A stretch of 64,000 bases of DNA from VKMB-3413 sp041027365. GTDB lineage: Bacteria > Pseudomonadota > Alphaproteobacteria > Rhizobiales > Rhizobiaceae. The DNA is taken from the NCBI RefSeq assembly GCF_041027365.1, contig NZ_JBFTEH010000002.1, positions 186,001 through 250,000 of the forward strand. The letters are read 5' to 3'. How positions within the stretch are numbered: position 1 is the first letter of the stretch; each line of letters opens with the position of its first letter. The notes under the pieces are model-generated. The model did no database searches. It was not told the origin of the DNA and was given only the letters and a program-made list of their open reading frames with translations. A program made the position numbers and the translations under genes. Positions 46,446 through 55,076 of this stretch are shown here, piece by piece.

Positions 46446-46841
46446 TCAGGCGACAGGCTTCCAGAGCCCGTCCGGGGTTTTGCAGGCGGTGCCGAGCGTG
46501 CGGATCGGCTGCTTGCCGCCATTGATCGTCTGGGAATAGGCGCGGCAGTCCTGCGACCCGACGCGGTAGGGCTGGGTCGGCACGACCTGACCGGAATAGC
46601 CGTCGGCGCTCCAGGTCACGGGCTGCCCGGCCGGCGTGTATTCCAGCGCCTGGAATTCCGCCGCCAATGCCTTCGCCTTGGCGTCCGCCGGCAGGCGAGA
46701 AGCCAGCGCACTCTGCCCCACCAGGCCCTCGCCCAGTGCCTTCACCCCGGCGGACGGCGCGAGACTGGCCTGCCCCCCTCCGAACGACAGACATCCCGCC
46801 ATCGGCAGGGCCAGGAGAGGAACGAGATGCTTGAAAGCCAT
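46446..46841 (-). CDS. RT0821/Lpp0805 family surface lipoprotein
   Basis: A 131-residue lipoprotein: signal peptide with lipobox LPMAGC (Cys17 lipidated), a short linker, then the conserved C-terminal domain with ALEYTPAGQPVTWS, CRAYSQTINGGKQ and GTACKTPDGLWKPV. This domain belongs to the outer-membrane surface antigen family typified by Rickettsia RT0821 and the 17-kDa antigens; the glycine-zipper part of the latter is missing. Located between the FeuQ-like kinase and ccmI on the same strand, and a possible target of the kinase pair. Confidence 0.87.
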   Translation of the reverse strand: MAFKHLVPLLALPMAGCLSFGGGQASLAPSAGVKALGEGLVGQSALASRLPADAKAKALAAEFQALEYTPAGQPVTWSADGYSGQVVPTQPYRVGSQDCRAYSQTINGGKQPIRTLGTACKTPDGLWKPVA

Positions 46842-46924
46842 GCGCGAAGGGTCCGTCCGAATGCGAGGCCGTCCAGAAGCGGAAGGAAGTCGAGCCTTGG
46901 CAGTTGCCGCTCCGCGTCCGCATG

Positions 46925-48415
46925 TCAAGCCGTCAGCGCCCCACGCGCACAGGGCAGAACGACCGTCGCCTTCAGGCCGCCGAGTTCGGAACGCGAGAGT
47001 TCGAGCGAACCGCGATAATCGGCGGCGATGTCGGAGACGATGGAGAGGCCGAGGCCGCTGCCGGGCGTCGCCTCGTCGAGGCGTCGCCCACGCTTCTGGG
47101 CTTCCACCATCTGCGCCTCGCCGAGCCCCGGCCCGTCGTCCTCGATCGTGGTGAGGAATCGTTCTCCCGGGATCGCGCGACAGGAGACCCGGATCTCGCT
47201 GTCCGCCCATTTCGCGGCATTCTCCAGAAGATTGCCGACGACCTCCTCGAAGTCCTGGCGTTCCCCGCCGAAGATGAGATTCTCGGCCGCGGCCGGGTCG
47301 AAGTCCAAGGCGAGGTTCGGGTGGAGCTTGCCGATGACGCGGACGATGCGCTCCAGCGCCGGGCGCACCGGCGTGCGGAATACTGCCCCGCCCTCGCTCT
47401 GGGCCGCGACCCGCGCGCGGTCGAGATAATGCTGGACCTGGCCGCGCATCCGTCCGGTCTGGTCGGAGATGACGCGCCCGTGCTCGCCACCAAGAGCCGC
47501 CGCTTCGTTGACGAGGATGGCGAGCGGCGTCTTCAGGGAATGGGCGAGGTTGCCGACCTGGGTGCGCGAACGCTCGACGATCCGCCGGTTGTTGTCGATC
47601 AGCGCGTTCACCTCGACGGTGAGCGGTGCGATCTCGGCCGGGAAGCGGCCTTCCAACCGCTCCGCCTGCCCGGCGCGGACCTTCGACAGCGCCCGGCGCA
47701 CTGCGCCGAGCGGGCGCAGGCCGAACAGGATGGCGAGGATGTTGACGACGATCGAGCCGATGCCGACGGCACCGAGATAGAAGGCGAGCGAACGGTTGAA
47801 GGCGGCGATGTCGGCCGACACCGAGGAGAGATTGCCCATGACCCGGAATCGCGCGGCATGGTTGGCGGCGTCGAGCACGACCTCGGTCTCGATGACGCGC
47901 AAACGCTCGCCGCTCAGCCCGTCGACGTCGTAGGCGCGGCGGTAGGACATGTCGAAGGGAACGCGCTGGGCCGGCTTGGTGGGAATATCGAGGAGGCCGA
48001 GCGACGCTGATGTCAGGCGGCCATGGGTGTTGGCGCTGGCCGGCACCACCTCCCAATACCAGCCCGACAGCGGCTGAGCGTAGCGCAGGTCGCCGAGATC
48101 GGGGTTGCCGGAAAGGTCGCCGTTCTCGCCCGCCGTCACGCTGTTGACGAGGTTGTAGAGCTGGGCGGTCAGGAGATCCTCGAAGCCCCGCGTGGCCGTC
48201 CGCTCGTACAGCGTCGAGATCAGTCCGGCCGCGACAGCGAGCGCGACGAGGGTCCAGAGGCTGGTCAGGAGGATGACGCGCGCGGTCAGCGACGTCAGAG
48301 GGTTCGCACGGCCGACGAACCGCCGCGCACGCGCCGCCGCAGCCCGCGGCGCCAGGCCTGCCCGGAGCTTCGGCAGCCATGCCGGCCGCAGCCTCTCAGG
48401 CGTCGGCGCTGCCAT
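46925..48415 (-). CDS. feuQ: Sensor histidine kinase, FeuQ/PhoQ-like
   Basis: A 496-residue kinase. A basic cytoplasmic N-terminus is followed by TM helix 45-67, a periplasmic sensor domain to about 205, TM2 at 210-230, and a short HAMP. The core has VGNLAHSLKTPLAILVNEA (phospho-His), GNLLENAAKWA, EDDGPGLG and GSGLGLSIV. Atypical Ser after the His-box Asp position (AHSLKTP) is usual in this PhoQ/FeuQ class. Overlaps the regulator gene by 20 bp, so they are coupled. In Sinorhizobium FeuPQ responds to low osmolarity and drives cyclic glucan export; the symbol is by similarity. Confidence 0.85.
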   Translation of the reverse strand: MAAPTPERLRPAWLPKLRAGLAPRAAAARARRFVGRANPLTSLTARVILLTSLWTLVALAVAAGLISTLYERTATRGFEDLLTAQLYNLVNSVTAGENGDLSGNPDLGDLRYAQPLSGWYWEVVPASANTHGRLTSASLGLLDIPTKPAQRVPFDMSYRRAYDVDGLSGERLRVIETEVVLDAANHAARFRVMGNLSSVSADIAAFNRSLAFYLGAVGIGSIVVNILAILFGLRPLGAVRRALSKVRAGQAERLEGRFPAEIAPLTVEVNALIDNNRRIVERSRTQVGNLAHSLKTPLAILVNEAAALGGEHGRVISDQTGRMRGQVQHYLDRARVAAQSEGGAVFRTPVRPALERIVRVIGKLHPNLALDFDPAAAENLIFGGERQDFEEVVGNLLENAAKWADSEIRVSCRAIPGERFLTTIEDDGPGLGEAQMVEAQKRGRRLDEATPGSGLGLSIVSDIAADYRGSLELSRSELGGLKATVVLPCARGALTA

Positions 48416-49067
48416 CGCGCATCCTGTAGCCCTGGCCGCGGATGGTCTCGATCAGGTCGACGCCGAGCTTCTTGCGCAGCCGCCCGACGAACACCTCGAT
48501 CGTGTTCGAATCCCGGTCGAAATCCTGATCGTAGAGGTGCTCGATCAGTTCGGTGCGCGAGACGACCGCGTCCTGGTGGTGCATGAGATAGTCGAGCAGG
48601 CGATATTCGTGCGAGGTCAGCTTCAGCGGAGCGCCGTCGACGCTGGCGCGCGCCGCCTTGGTGTCGAGCCGCACCGGCCCGCAGTGGATCTCCGACGACG
48701 CATGGCCGGCGGCGCGGCGGATCAATGCGCGCACGCGGGCCAGCACTTCCTCGACGTGGAAGGGCTTGGTCACGTAGTCGTCGGCGCCGGCATCGATGCC
48801 GGAGACCTTGTCGCTCCAGCGGTCGCGGGCCGTCAGGATCAGCACGGGCATGACCTTGTCCTCGCGCCGCCAGCGCTCGAGGACGCTGATCCCGTCCATC
48901 TGCGGCAGGCCGATATCGAGGATCACCGCGTCATAGGGCTCGGTATCGCCGAGGTAATGGCCCTCCTCCCCGTCGAAGGCGGTGTCGACGACATAGCCGG
49001 CGCCGCTGAGCGCCTCCACCAGCTGCCGATTCAGGATCCGATCGTCTTCGACGACGAGCACGCGCAT
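48396..49067 (-). CDS. feuP: OmpR-type response regulator, FeuP-like
   Basis: A 223-residue regulator. Receiver: VLVVEDDRILNRQL, phospho-Asp in AVILDIGLPQMDG, and the segment ILTARDRWSDKVSGIDAGADDYVTKPFH. The DNA-binding domain has LTSHEYRLLDYLMHH and the recognition region YDQDFDRDSNTIEVFVGRLRKKLGVDLIETIRGQGYRM. The DRWSDKV and YDQDFDRDSN stretches are typical of rhizobial FeuP and of PhoP. Downstream kinase overlaps by 20 bp; a small periplasmic protein gene lies 62 bp upstream. Confidence 0.88.
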   Translation of the reverse strand: MRVLVVEDDRILNRQLVEALSGAGYVVDTAFDGEEGHYLGDTEPYDAVILDIGLPQMDGISVLERWRREDKVMPVLILTARDRWSDKVSGIDAGADDYVTKPFHVEEVLARVRALIRRAAGHASSEIHCGPVRLDTKAARASVDGAPLKLTSHEYRLLDYLMHHQDAVVSRTELIEHLYDQDFDRDSNTIEVFVGRLRKKLGVDLIETIRGQGYRMRDGSADA

Positions 49068-49129
49068 GCCTGCAATTCCTCCGCGATCAGCCGCATACTG
49101 CTACGGCGGGGCCCTCTTCTGCCCTCCCG

Positions 49130-49456
49130 TCAGGGCTTTATCGTGACGGTCTTCTTGCGCGGACGCTCGCCGTCGCGCGCCGGGACGAGGACGGTCACCA
49201 CGCACACCGTCTGCCCTCCCTGTCGGCGCATCGAGACCGACAGGACCTGCCCCCCGGTCTGGGAAGCTGCGCGGTCGGCCGCGCTGGAGCAGTCTTCAGC
49301 CGCGAGCTGGACAGGCGCCCCTTGCTGCAGCGTAACGGCCTGCGGGTCGGTGCGCTGCCAGTGCGTCTTGCCGTAGGCCGAGGCAATGTTCATCCCGCCG
49401 GCAAGCACTGCGGCCGTCGTCAGGCAGATGGCGTGGAGCTTTGGAGCTGATGTCAT
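49130..49456 (-). CDS. Small periplasmic protein preceding feuPQ
   Basis: A 108-residue protein with a signal peptide (residues 1-27, cleavage near ASA-YGK) and a mature domain of about 80 residues that ends in a beta-strand pair (QVLSVSMRR and TVCVVTVLVPARDGERPRKKTVTI). This layout is PepSY-like, and such proteins often sit beside PhoPQ/FeuPQ systems. Two cysteines (EDCSSAADR and TVCVV) could form a disulfide. First gene of the feuPQ transcription unit, so a feedback modulator of the sensor is a reasonable guess, not shown by the sequence. Confidence 0.7.
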   Translation of the reverse strand: MTSAPKLHAICLTTAAVLAGGMNIASAYGKTHWQRTDPQAVTLQQGAPVQLAAEDCSSAADRAASQTGGQVLSVSMRRQGGQTVCVVTVLVPARDGERPRKKTVTIKP

Positions 49457-49549
49457 GGCAGGCCGATCGGACGAGTGTGCCGCAGAATAGTCTCGAGTCC
49501 CGGCATTTGTAGCAACTGGCGGCTGAATAGCGAATGAATGGCGCCTGGA

Positions 49550-49611
49550 CCGTCCGCCGCCCCTGTCCGCATCGGCGGGTCACGCCTTCGAGACAGGGCT
49601 TCGGCGGACGG
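49550..49611 (-). terminator. Long stem-loop at the 3' end of the GTA operon
   Basis: CCGTCCGCC (49550-49558) pairs with 49603-49611. Inside it CCCTGTC (49561-49567) pairs with 49592-49598, giving a 16-bp interrupted stem with a 24-nt loop. It begins 9 bases after the stop of the holin-like gene, where the GTA transcript should end. No T-run follows, so termination may need Rho or the structure may protect the 3' end. Confidence 0.5.
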
Positions 49612-49619
49612 CCGGCTGC

Positions 49620-49826
49620 CTATCCGATCGTCGACTTGGCGGCCAGGCGCCCGTAGATCGCGACGACGGCGCCCACCGCGCCGGCGCCGCTGATCAGCGC
49701 ATTGGTCAGGGCCTCATGCGCGCCGGGATCGAGGTCGTAGCCGAAATAGCCGGCGCTGGCCGCGATCAACGCGACGACGCCGCCCCAGATCGTACGCGAC
49801 TGGTACCACGGTTTGGTTTCGTCCAT
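49620..49826 (-). CDS. Holin-like small membrane protein at the end of the GTA cluster
   Basis: A 68-residue protein with two hydrophobic helices: TIWGGVVALIAASAGYFGYDL (about 12-32) and ALISGAGAVGAVVAIYGRLAA (about 44-64). The WYQSRTIWGG start and the GAxGAVVAIYGR second helix recall small phage holin-type proteins. AGAGGAAGGA just upstream is a strong ribosome-binding site, and the gene starts 17 bp after the g15 stop, so it is in the GTA operon. A role in releasing particles by membrane permeabilisation is inferred. In R. capsulatus the GTA holin/endolysin genes lie elsewhere. Confidence 0.7.
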   Translation of the reverse strand: MDETKPWYQSRTIWGGVVALIAASAGYFGYDLDPGAHEALTNALISGAGAVGAVVAIYGRLAAKSTIG

Positions 49827-49843
49827 GCTGTCCTTCCTCTCTC

Positions 49844-52800
49844 TTAAACTGCCGGCAACCATGCCGGACGGGAGAACGTGGCTGCGCGGGGCGTGCCGGC
49901 GCCCCAGACAGGGCTGACCTGCGCGACCGTCAGGGTGATGCGCCCGGAGCAAGCGCCGAAGGCCGCCATCTGCTCGACTGCGGACAGTGTCAGTTCCGGC
50001 GTCTCCGGCTCACGCACGAGGACTCTGCCGCTGTCATCGGCGATGGCCGCGCTGTAGAGTTCGCGCTCTTCGCCAAGCGGCACGTCGCGCCCCTCCCAGC
50101 TGTCGCCGCCGGTCCGGGTGCGCCGAATCCAGGCGAAGGTCACCGCGCCGTCGGCAGCGAACCGCGCACGGATGTGCACGGGCGAGAGGGGTAGGACCGA
50201 GCGCTGCCCCAGCGTCGCGGTGACCGTGACGGCGGCGGCATCGGCGAGCGGCCGGCCGAGCGGCGCGACGCGCCAGGAGATCTCTCGCCCGACCTCGCTC
50301 GTCTTGAGGCCGAGATCGCCGCAGGCCGCATCGAGCAGGACGAAGGCCGCGCCGGCGATGGCTCCAGTCGCCATGGCGTCCTGGGTGCCGCCCTGCGCGC
50401 GCAACAGGCCGGACAGTTCGAAGAGCGACGGCGCGATTTCCTCCGCCGCTTCGAACTGCAGCACCTCAAAGCCTCCGCTCCCGCATTCGACGGCGCACAG
50501 ATTGCCGCCGGCGAGCAGGGCCGCGCGCGAGATCGCGTAGAGCGCGCCGCGGTCGAGCTTGACCGTCAGGCGATTGCCGCGGTCGAGCCGCCCTTCAGGT
50601 CCCGGTGCGAGGGCTTGCGTCAGCCGGCCGAGGGTCGCCGGCCGCAGGGCCGTCGCGCGCGCTCCGGTGACACTGCCGCCATCTGCCGGCGAGAGGCTGT
50701 AGCCGGTCCAGGGGGACGCGCTGACCGCAAACCGCGCGCCGGCCAGTCCCGTCGCCCCGTCGGGCAGCGGCAGGTCGAGGAGCTCGACCCGCGGCCGCGA
50801 CGCGGCGGCGGACGAAACCGGCGGCAGTTGCAGCGTCACGCCGGCATCGGCTCCGGCAATCCGGCGCTGCGGCAGCCGCCGGGCCTCGATCCGCCGCGCT
50901 TCGCCGGTCTCGATCCGCGCGACCAGCCATTCGCCGCGATGGTCCGCCAGCGTCAGGACGTCGCCCGCCTTGATGTCCAGTCGCGCCGGCTCGACGGCGA
51001 AGACCGCGGTCTCGGCGACGGCACCGGCCTCCTGCAGCATGACGGCCGCCAGCGCCTTCGCCTGGCTCTCGTCGAGCGCGGCGGAGACGCCGACGATCTC
51101 CTGGCGCGGGCGCTCGACGCCGGCCCGCGCCGCCTCCGCCGTGCCCGGCTGATAGGCGCGCCACGGATCGAGGAAGCTGAGCGTGATCATGTCGGTGCGC
51201 GCTTCCGCCTCGGCCCGGCGCAGCTCGACATAGGCGCCGTCGCTCTCGGCAAAGCCGTCGATCGCCGCTTGCGGGAAGAGGCGCGCGAGCGACCGGCAGA
51301 CGATCGCGCCGTCCGCCGCGTGCGCGACGCTGCCGGTCAGGCGCAACAGCCCTTCCAGAACGTCGCGCGCCGAACTCGGGCCGTCGTCGACATAGCCGGT
51401 GACCATCGCCTCAACCGCGCGGACGTCGAAGTCGTCGATCGCATGGTCCCGCAGGATCGCGGCGAAGAGCGCGTCGGCGGGCGCGGTACCGAGGCGACCG
51501 CTGAGCCAATGCCCACGGCGCCAGTTGTCGCCGTCGCTCCAGACGTCGGTGCGGCCGGGAAAGGCCGGATACGGCCTCGCATCCCACGTCCAGACATGGA
51601 TCGCGGAGGGCTCTACCATGCGCCCGCCATAGACCGGCGAGACGAGATTGTTGGCATCCTGGAAGCCGGCCGCCGCCGGGTCCCAATGCGCCAGATGCGC
51701 TTCCAGGAAGCGGCGCTGGACAAGGTCGTCGCGCGCACCGGTCGAGAAGTAGGGCACCTCGCTTTCCGACGACTTCGGGTCGACGAAGACGTTCGGCTGG
51801 TTCGCGCCCTTGTCGATCGCCGGACAGCCGAGCTCGGTGAACCAGATCGGCTTCATCTTCGGCATCCAGGCGGAGGCCGCATCGATCTCGACGCCGCCAC
51901 GCCGCTCGACATGCGGGTTCGACCACCACCCGAGAAGATCCTTGGCCCGGTACATCCAGGGCTTGCCGGCGGCGCCGTCGGTGATCGCCGTGCGCCGCCC
52001 GGCGGCCCGGTCCGCCGCGGATGCATAGTACCAGTCGTAGTATTCGCCGCCGGCGATGCCTGCCGCCAGAGCATCGCGATCGTAGGCCGACGGCGCCGCG
52101 ACGCGCGGCGCGGCATCGTCCCGCCAGTCGGCAAGCGGGAGGTAGTTGTCGATCCCGACGGCGTCGATCGCGCTCGAGGCCCAGAGCGGGTCGAGATTGA
52201 AGAAGACGTCGCCGGAGCCGTCGTCGGGGTGGTAGCCGAAATACTCGCTCCAGTCGGCGGCATAGACGACCGCCGCATCCGGCATCAGCACCTTCACGGC
52301 CTCGGCGATGGCGATGAGCCCCTCGACGAAGGGGAAGCGGCCTTCCGCATCGCGCAGCCGCGTCAGCCCGCGCAGCTCCGAACCGATGACGAAGGCGTCG
52401 ACGCCGCCCCGAGCGGCGAGGTGCGCCTGCTGGAAGATCATCCGGCGATACGACCACTCGTCCGGCCCATGGTAGCGCAGGCGGTCGCCGTCGAAGCTGA
52501 AGTCGGACGCAGATGCCGTGCCGAGGAAGGCGGCAATGTCCGCGCGGGCACCGGCGGTCCGGTCGCCGGAGCCCGGCCGCCCCGGCGCGACGTCGAGCGT
52601 GATCCGCCCGCGCCAGGGGAAGGCCGCCTGCTCGCCCGCACCATAGGGATCGCTCAGCCCGTTGCCGTGCGGCACGTCCATCAGCAGGAACGGATAGTAG
52701 GTGACCTTCAGCCCGCGGTCCTTCAGGTCGGCGATGGCGCGCAGCACGCCAGCATCGCTCGGCGTGCCGCCGAAGGCCGGTCCCCCGCCGATCCGGCTGA

Positions 52801-53740
52801 CGAGCGGGGCTTCGCCGCGGCCGAGATCACCGACATGCCACTCCTCGGTCTCGGCGCGCCTGTCGATCTCCACCCGCGGCGTCAGCCGGCAGTGTCCGGC
52901 CCGCAGATCGTCGCCGAACCAGGAGACGACCAGCGCGGCCCGCTCCAGCGCCGGGCACAGCGCCGTCAGCTCGTCGATCGACGCCGTCCAGTCGCTCGCG
53001 GCATAGGTGACGTTGCGGTTGAGGAAGCGGTCCTCGCCCTCGCGCAGCCGATCGCGGACGACCCTGGTGTCGAGCCCGTGCTCGGTGGCGCCGGGGATGA
53101 CGGTGACCGCCTTGAGCTGTCCTTCGAGGTTCCCGATCGGTCGGATCACCTCGCAGGCGATCTGCGGGATGCGGTTGCCGTAGCTCTGCAGCGGCAGGCG
53201 TTCGAAGACGAGGTAGGCGAGGCCGCGATAGGCCGGGGCGTTCCCCTCGCCCTGCTTCGCCTCGATCAGCGGGTCGGGTGCCTGCGTCTCGTAGCCCCGA
53301 TACACCCGCATCGTCACCGTCTCGAGGTCGAGTTCCTCCCCGTCCGCCCAAACCCGGCGGATCGTCGCGATCGGCCCCTCGCAGAGCCCGACGGCGACAT
53401 TGCCGAAATAGCTGTAGGTGGTGGTCTCGACGCCCCTGCCGCCGCCCTTGCCGCCCTGGCGCTCGGTCGTCGTCTCCTCTTCGAAGCGCGTCGTCCAGAT
53501 CACCTGCCCCGCCACGCGGGCCGTGCCGTAGACGCGTGCGATGCCGCCGCCCTCGTCGGCCTGCATGACGCGGTTGCCGGTCAGCCGCGCGCCCTCGACA
53601 TGCCGCGTCGAGGCGAACAACTGGCTGTCGATGGCGGCGCCGGCGAGGCCGCCGACGGCGCGGCCGAGGATGGCGCCGAACGGTCCGCCGATGAGGCCGC
53701 CGACCAGACCGCCGGCCGCCTGCAGAAGGATCGTCGCCAT
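49844..53740 (-). CDS. GTA g15: tail-tip/host-specificity megaprotein with TIM-barrel domain
   Basis: A 1298-residue structural protein of the gene transfer agent baseplate. A Gly/Ala-rich hydrophobic N-terminus (residues 5-38), a phage tail (Phage-tail_3-like) region with YSYFGNVAVGLCEG, a central GTA TIM-barrel-like domain (about 400-720, FVIGSELRGLTRLR, VYAADWSEYFGYHPDD, FTELGCPAIDKG) and a beta-rich receptor-binding C-terminal half. Matches R. capsulatus GTA orfg15. It overlaps g14 by one base (TGATG). It should mediate attachment and DNA delivery across the recipient envelope. Confidence 0.95.
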   Translation of the reverse strand: MATILLQAAGGLVGGLIGGPFGAILGRAVGGLAGAAIDSQLFASTRHVEGARLTGNRVMQADEGGGIARVYGTARVAGQVIWTTRFEEETTTERQGGKGGGRGVETTTYSYFGNVAVGLCEGPIATIRRVWADGEELDLETVTMRVYRGYETQAPDPLIEAKQGEGNAPAYRGLAYLVFERLPLQSYGNRIPQIACEVIRPIGNLEGQLKAVTVIPGATEHGLDTRVVRDRLREGEDRFLNRNVTYAASDWTASIDELTALCPALERAALVVSWFGDDLRAGHCRLTPRVEIDRRAETEEWHVGDLGRGEAPLVSRIGGGPAFGGTPSDAGVLRAIADLKDRGLKVTYYPFLLMDVPHGNGLSDPYGAGEQAAFPWRGRITLDVAPGRPGSGDRTAGARADIAAFLGTASASDFSFDGDRLRYHGPDEWSYRRMIFQQAHLAARGGVDAFVIGSELRGLTRLRDAEGRFPFVEGLIAIAEAVKVLMPDAAVVYAADWSEYFGYHPDDGSGDVFFNLDPLWASSAIDAVGIDNYLPLADWRDDAAPRVAAPSAYDRDALAAGIAGGEYYDWYYASAADRAAGRRTAITDGAAGKPWMYRAKDLLGWWSNPHVERRGGVEIDAASAWMPKMKPIWFTELGCPAIDKGANQPNVFVDPKSSESEVPYFSTGARDDLVQRRFLEAHLAHWDPAAAGFQDANNLVSPVYGGRMVEPSAIHVWTWDARPYPAFPGRTDVWSDGDNWRRGHWLSGRLGTAPADALFAAILRDHAIDDFDVRAVEAMVTGYVDDGPSSARDVLEGLLRLTGSVAHAADGAIVCRSLARLFPQAAIDGFAESDGAYVELRRAEAEARTDMITLSFLDPWRAYQPGTAEAARAGVERPRQEIVGVSAALDESQAKALAAVMLQEAGAVAETAVFAVEPARLDIKAGDVLTLADHRGEWLVARIETGEARRIEARRLPQRRIAGADAGVTLQLPPVSSAAASRPRVELLDLPLPDGATGLAGARFAVSASPWTGYSLSPADGGSVTGARATALRPATLGRLTQALAPGPEGRLDRGNRLTVKLDRGALYAISRAALLAGGNLCAVECGSGGFEVLQFEAAEEIAPSLFELSGLLRAQGGTQDAMATGAIAGAAFVLLDAACGDLGLKTSEVGREISWRVAPLGRPLADAAAVTVTATLGQRSVLPLSPVHIRARFAADGAVTFAWIRRTRTGGDSWEGRDVPLGEERELYSAAIADDSGRVLVREPETPELTLSAVEQMAAFGACSGRITLTVAQVSPVWGAGTPRAATFSRPAWLPAV

Positions 53741-54189
53741 CAGTCCTCCTGAGAAGGCTGGTTCGGGAAAGAGAAGGCACCGGCGATCCGCCGCGCCCAG
53801 GCGTTCGGCATCGGCGAGGAGACCACGGCCGCGCCCTCATAGGCGTGGATCAGCCGTCCGCCTTCGTCGAGGATCCCGCAGTGGGTCGCCGGCGCGCCGA
53901 TCTTCCAGCGGAACAGGACGACGTCGCCCGGCATCGCATCGGCGGTGGCGACGGTGTCCAGGTTCCGCCGCGCCGCCTCCAGCAGGCGATCGTCGCCGCC
54001 GACGACTGCCCAGCTCGCCGCATATGGTCCCGCCGCCTCCGGCTCGGCGCCGTAGAGGTCGCGCCAGACACCGCGTACGAGGCCCAGGCAGTCGCAGCCG
54101 ACGCCCTTGCGGCTGCCCTGGTGGCGGTAGGGTGTGCCGAGCCAGCCTCTGGCGGCCGTGAGCGCTGCGCTCCTGCGCCCGCTGCTCAT
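53740..54189 (-). CDS. GTA g14: NlpC/P60-type cell-wall peptidase
   Basis: A 149-residue NlpC/P60 endopeptidase of the GTA tail tip. The catalytic Cys is in GVGCDCLGLVRGVW (about residue 33) and the His is in ATHCGILDEGG. A final GDVVLFRW segment resembles the family's beta strands. It opens the peptidoglycan of the recipient. The ATG overlaps the g13 stop by 4 bp, and the g15 ATG overlaps its own stop by one base. Confidence 0.94.
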   Translation of the reverse strand: MSSGRRSAALTAARGWLGTPYRHQGSRKGVGCDCLGLVRGVWRDLYGAEPEAAGPYAASWAVVGGDDRLLEAARRNLDTVATADAMPGDVVLFRWKIGAPATHCGILDEGGRLIHAYEGAAVVSSPMPNAWARRIAGAFSFPNQPSQED

Positions 54190-55076
54190 GGCACAACCGC
54201 CGCGCCGTCGTAGACGCCGTCCGACTTGGCATAGGCCAGCGTCGCATCGGCGCCGGGGATATGCGGGAAGCCACGGAAGTTCGCGGAATTGGCAAAGCGC
54301 GTGCGGCAGGTCGCAAAGCTCTTGTCGCAGCCCTGAGTCAGACGGACGCGATCCCCGACGGCGACGCCGGCATCGATCGGATCGGCAAGGACGAAGCGGA
54401 CCGTACCGAGCCCGGTCGGCGCCACGGAGACGATGTCGGCCGAGAGATCCCGGCCCGCGCCGTCCAGCACGACCAGCCGGCCGAAGGCGAAGAGAGCCGG
54501 TTCGGCGCCGAGATCGCCCGTCGTCTCGATCAGCGCGCCACTGCCGCCGGACACTGGCACGTCGATGGTGAAGGGAGCCTCCGATGCGGGGAACCGGCAG
54601 CGTCCGTCGCCGAAGACCGCGTCACAGCGACGCCGGTAGAGCCGGCCACGGACCCGGTCGAGCTTCGCCGCGGCGCTGCGCAACTCGGCGGTGAAGGCGG
54701 TCTCGCCGCGCTTCACCTCGCCGAGTTCGGCAACGTCGACACGCAGGAATGCTTCAGGATTCTGCCAGTCGACGACGAAGGTCTCGATCCTGGCACCGTC
54801 GAAGCGCCCGGCCCAAATGTCGGCTTCCTCGATCGCCGCCGAGGAGAGTGCACCCTGCACTTCGCGCGTCGCCGCGGCGAGACCGAGCTCTTCCTCCGCC
54901 TCGCTCGCCGTCAGCCCCGTCGCGGCTTCAAAGCGCGTGCCGTCGAAGCTCAAGGGGAAGTCATGATCGGTGAAGCCGAGGACGAGGCCGTCGCTGCGCA
55001 TCAGCCGCCAGCAATTGGCGAGCGTCGTCGCCGGCCGGCCGACGGCCGTCGCCAGCGCCTGTGGCAGCGTCTTCAT
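54186..55076 (-). CDS. GTA g13: DUF2163 baseplate hub protein
   Basis: A 296-residue GTA baseplate hub. DUF2163 features: NCWRLMRSDGLVLGFTDHD near the start, a central beta domain, and the C-terminal region with four cysteines (RRRCDAVFGDGRC about 150-160 and QGCDKSFATC about 265-275), then the family end NFRGFPHIPG. The cysteine spacing suggests a metal or Fe-S site. It overlaps g12 upstream and g14 downstream by 4 bp each. Confidence 0.95.
   Translation of the reverse strand: MKTLPQALATAVGRPATTLANCWRLMRSDGLVLGFTDHDFPLSFDGTRFEAATGLTASEAEEELGLAAATREVQGALSSAAIEEADIWAGRFDGARIETFVVDWQNPEAFLRVDVAELGEVKRGETAFTAELRSAAAKLDRVRGRLYRRRCDAVFGDGRCRFPASEAPFTIDVPVSGGSGALIETTGDLGAEPALFAFGRLVVLDGAGRDLSADIVSVAPTGLGTVRFVLADPIDAGVAVGDRVRLTQGCDKSFATCRTRFANSANFRGFPHIPGADATLAYAKSDGVYDGAAVVP

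Noticed and set aside
46446..48380. A single 644-codon frame joining the lipoprotein with sequence opposite feuQ
   Set aside because: The lipoprotein has its own signal peptide and ATG at 46841; the upstream part is an out-of-frame reading of feuQ.
50615..53752. A 1045-codon plus-strand frame opposite g15
   Set aside because: Antisense shadow of the GTA megaprotein with no recognisable domain.
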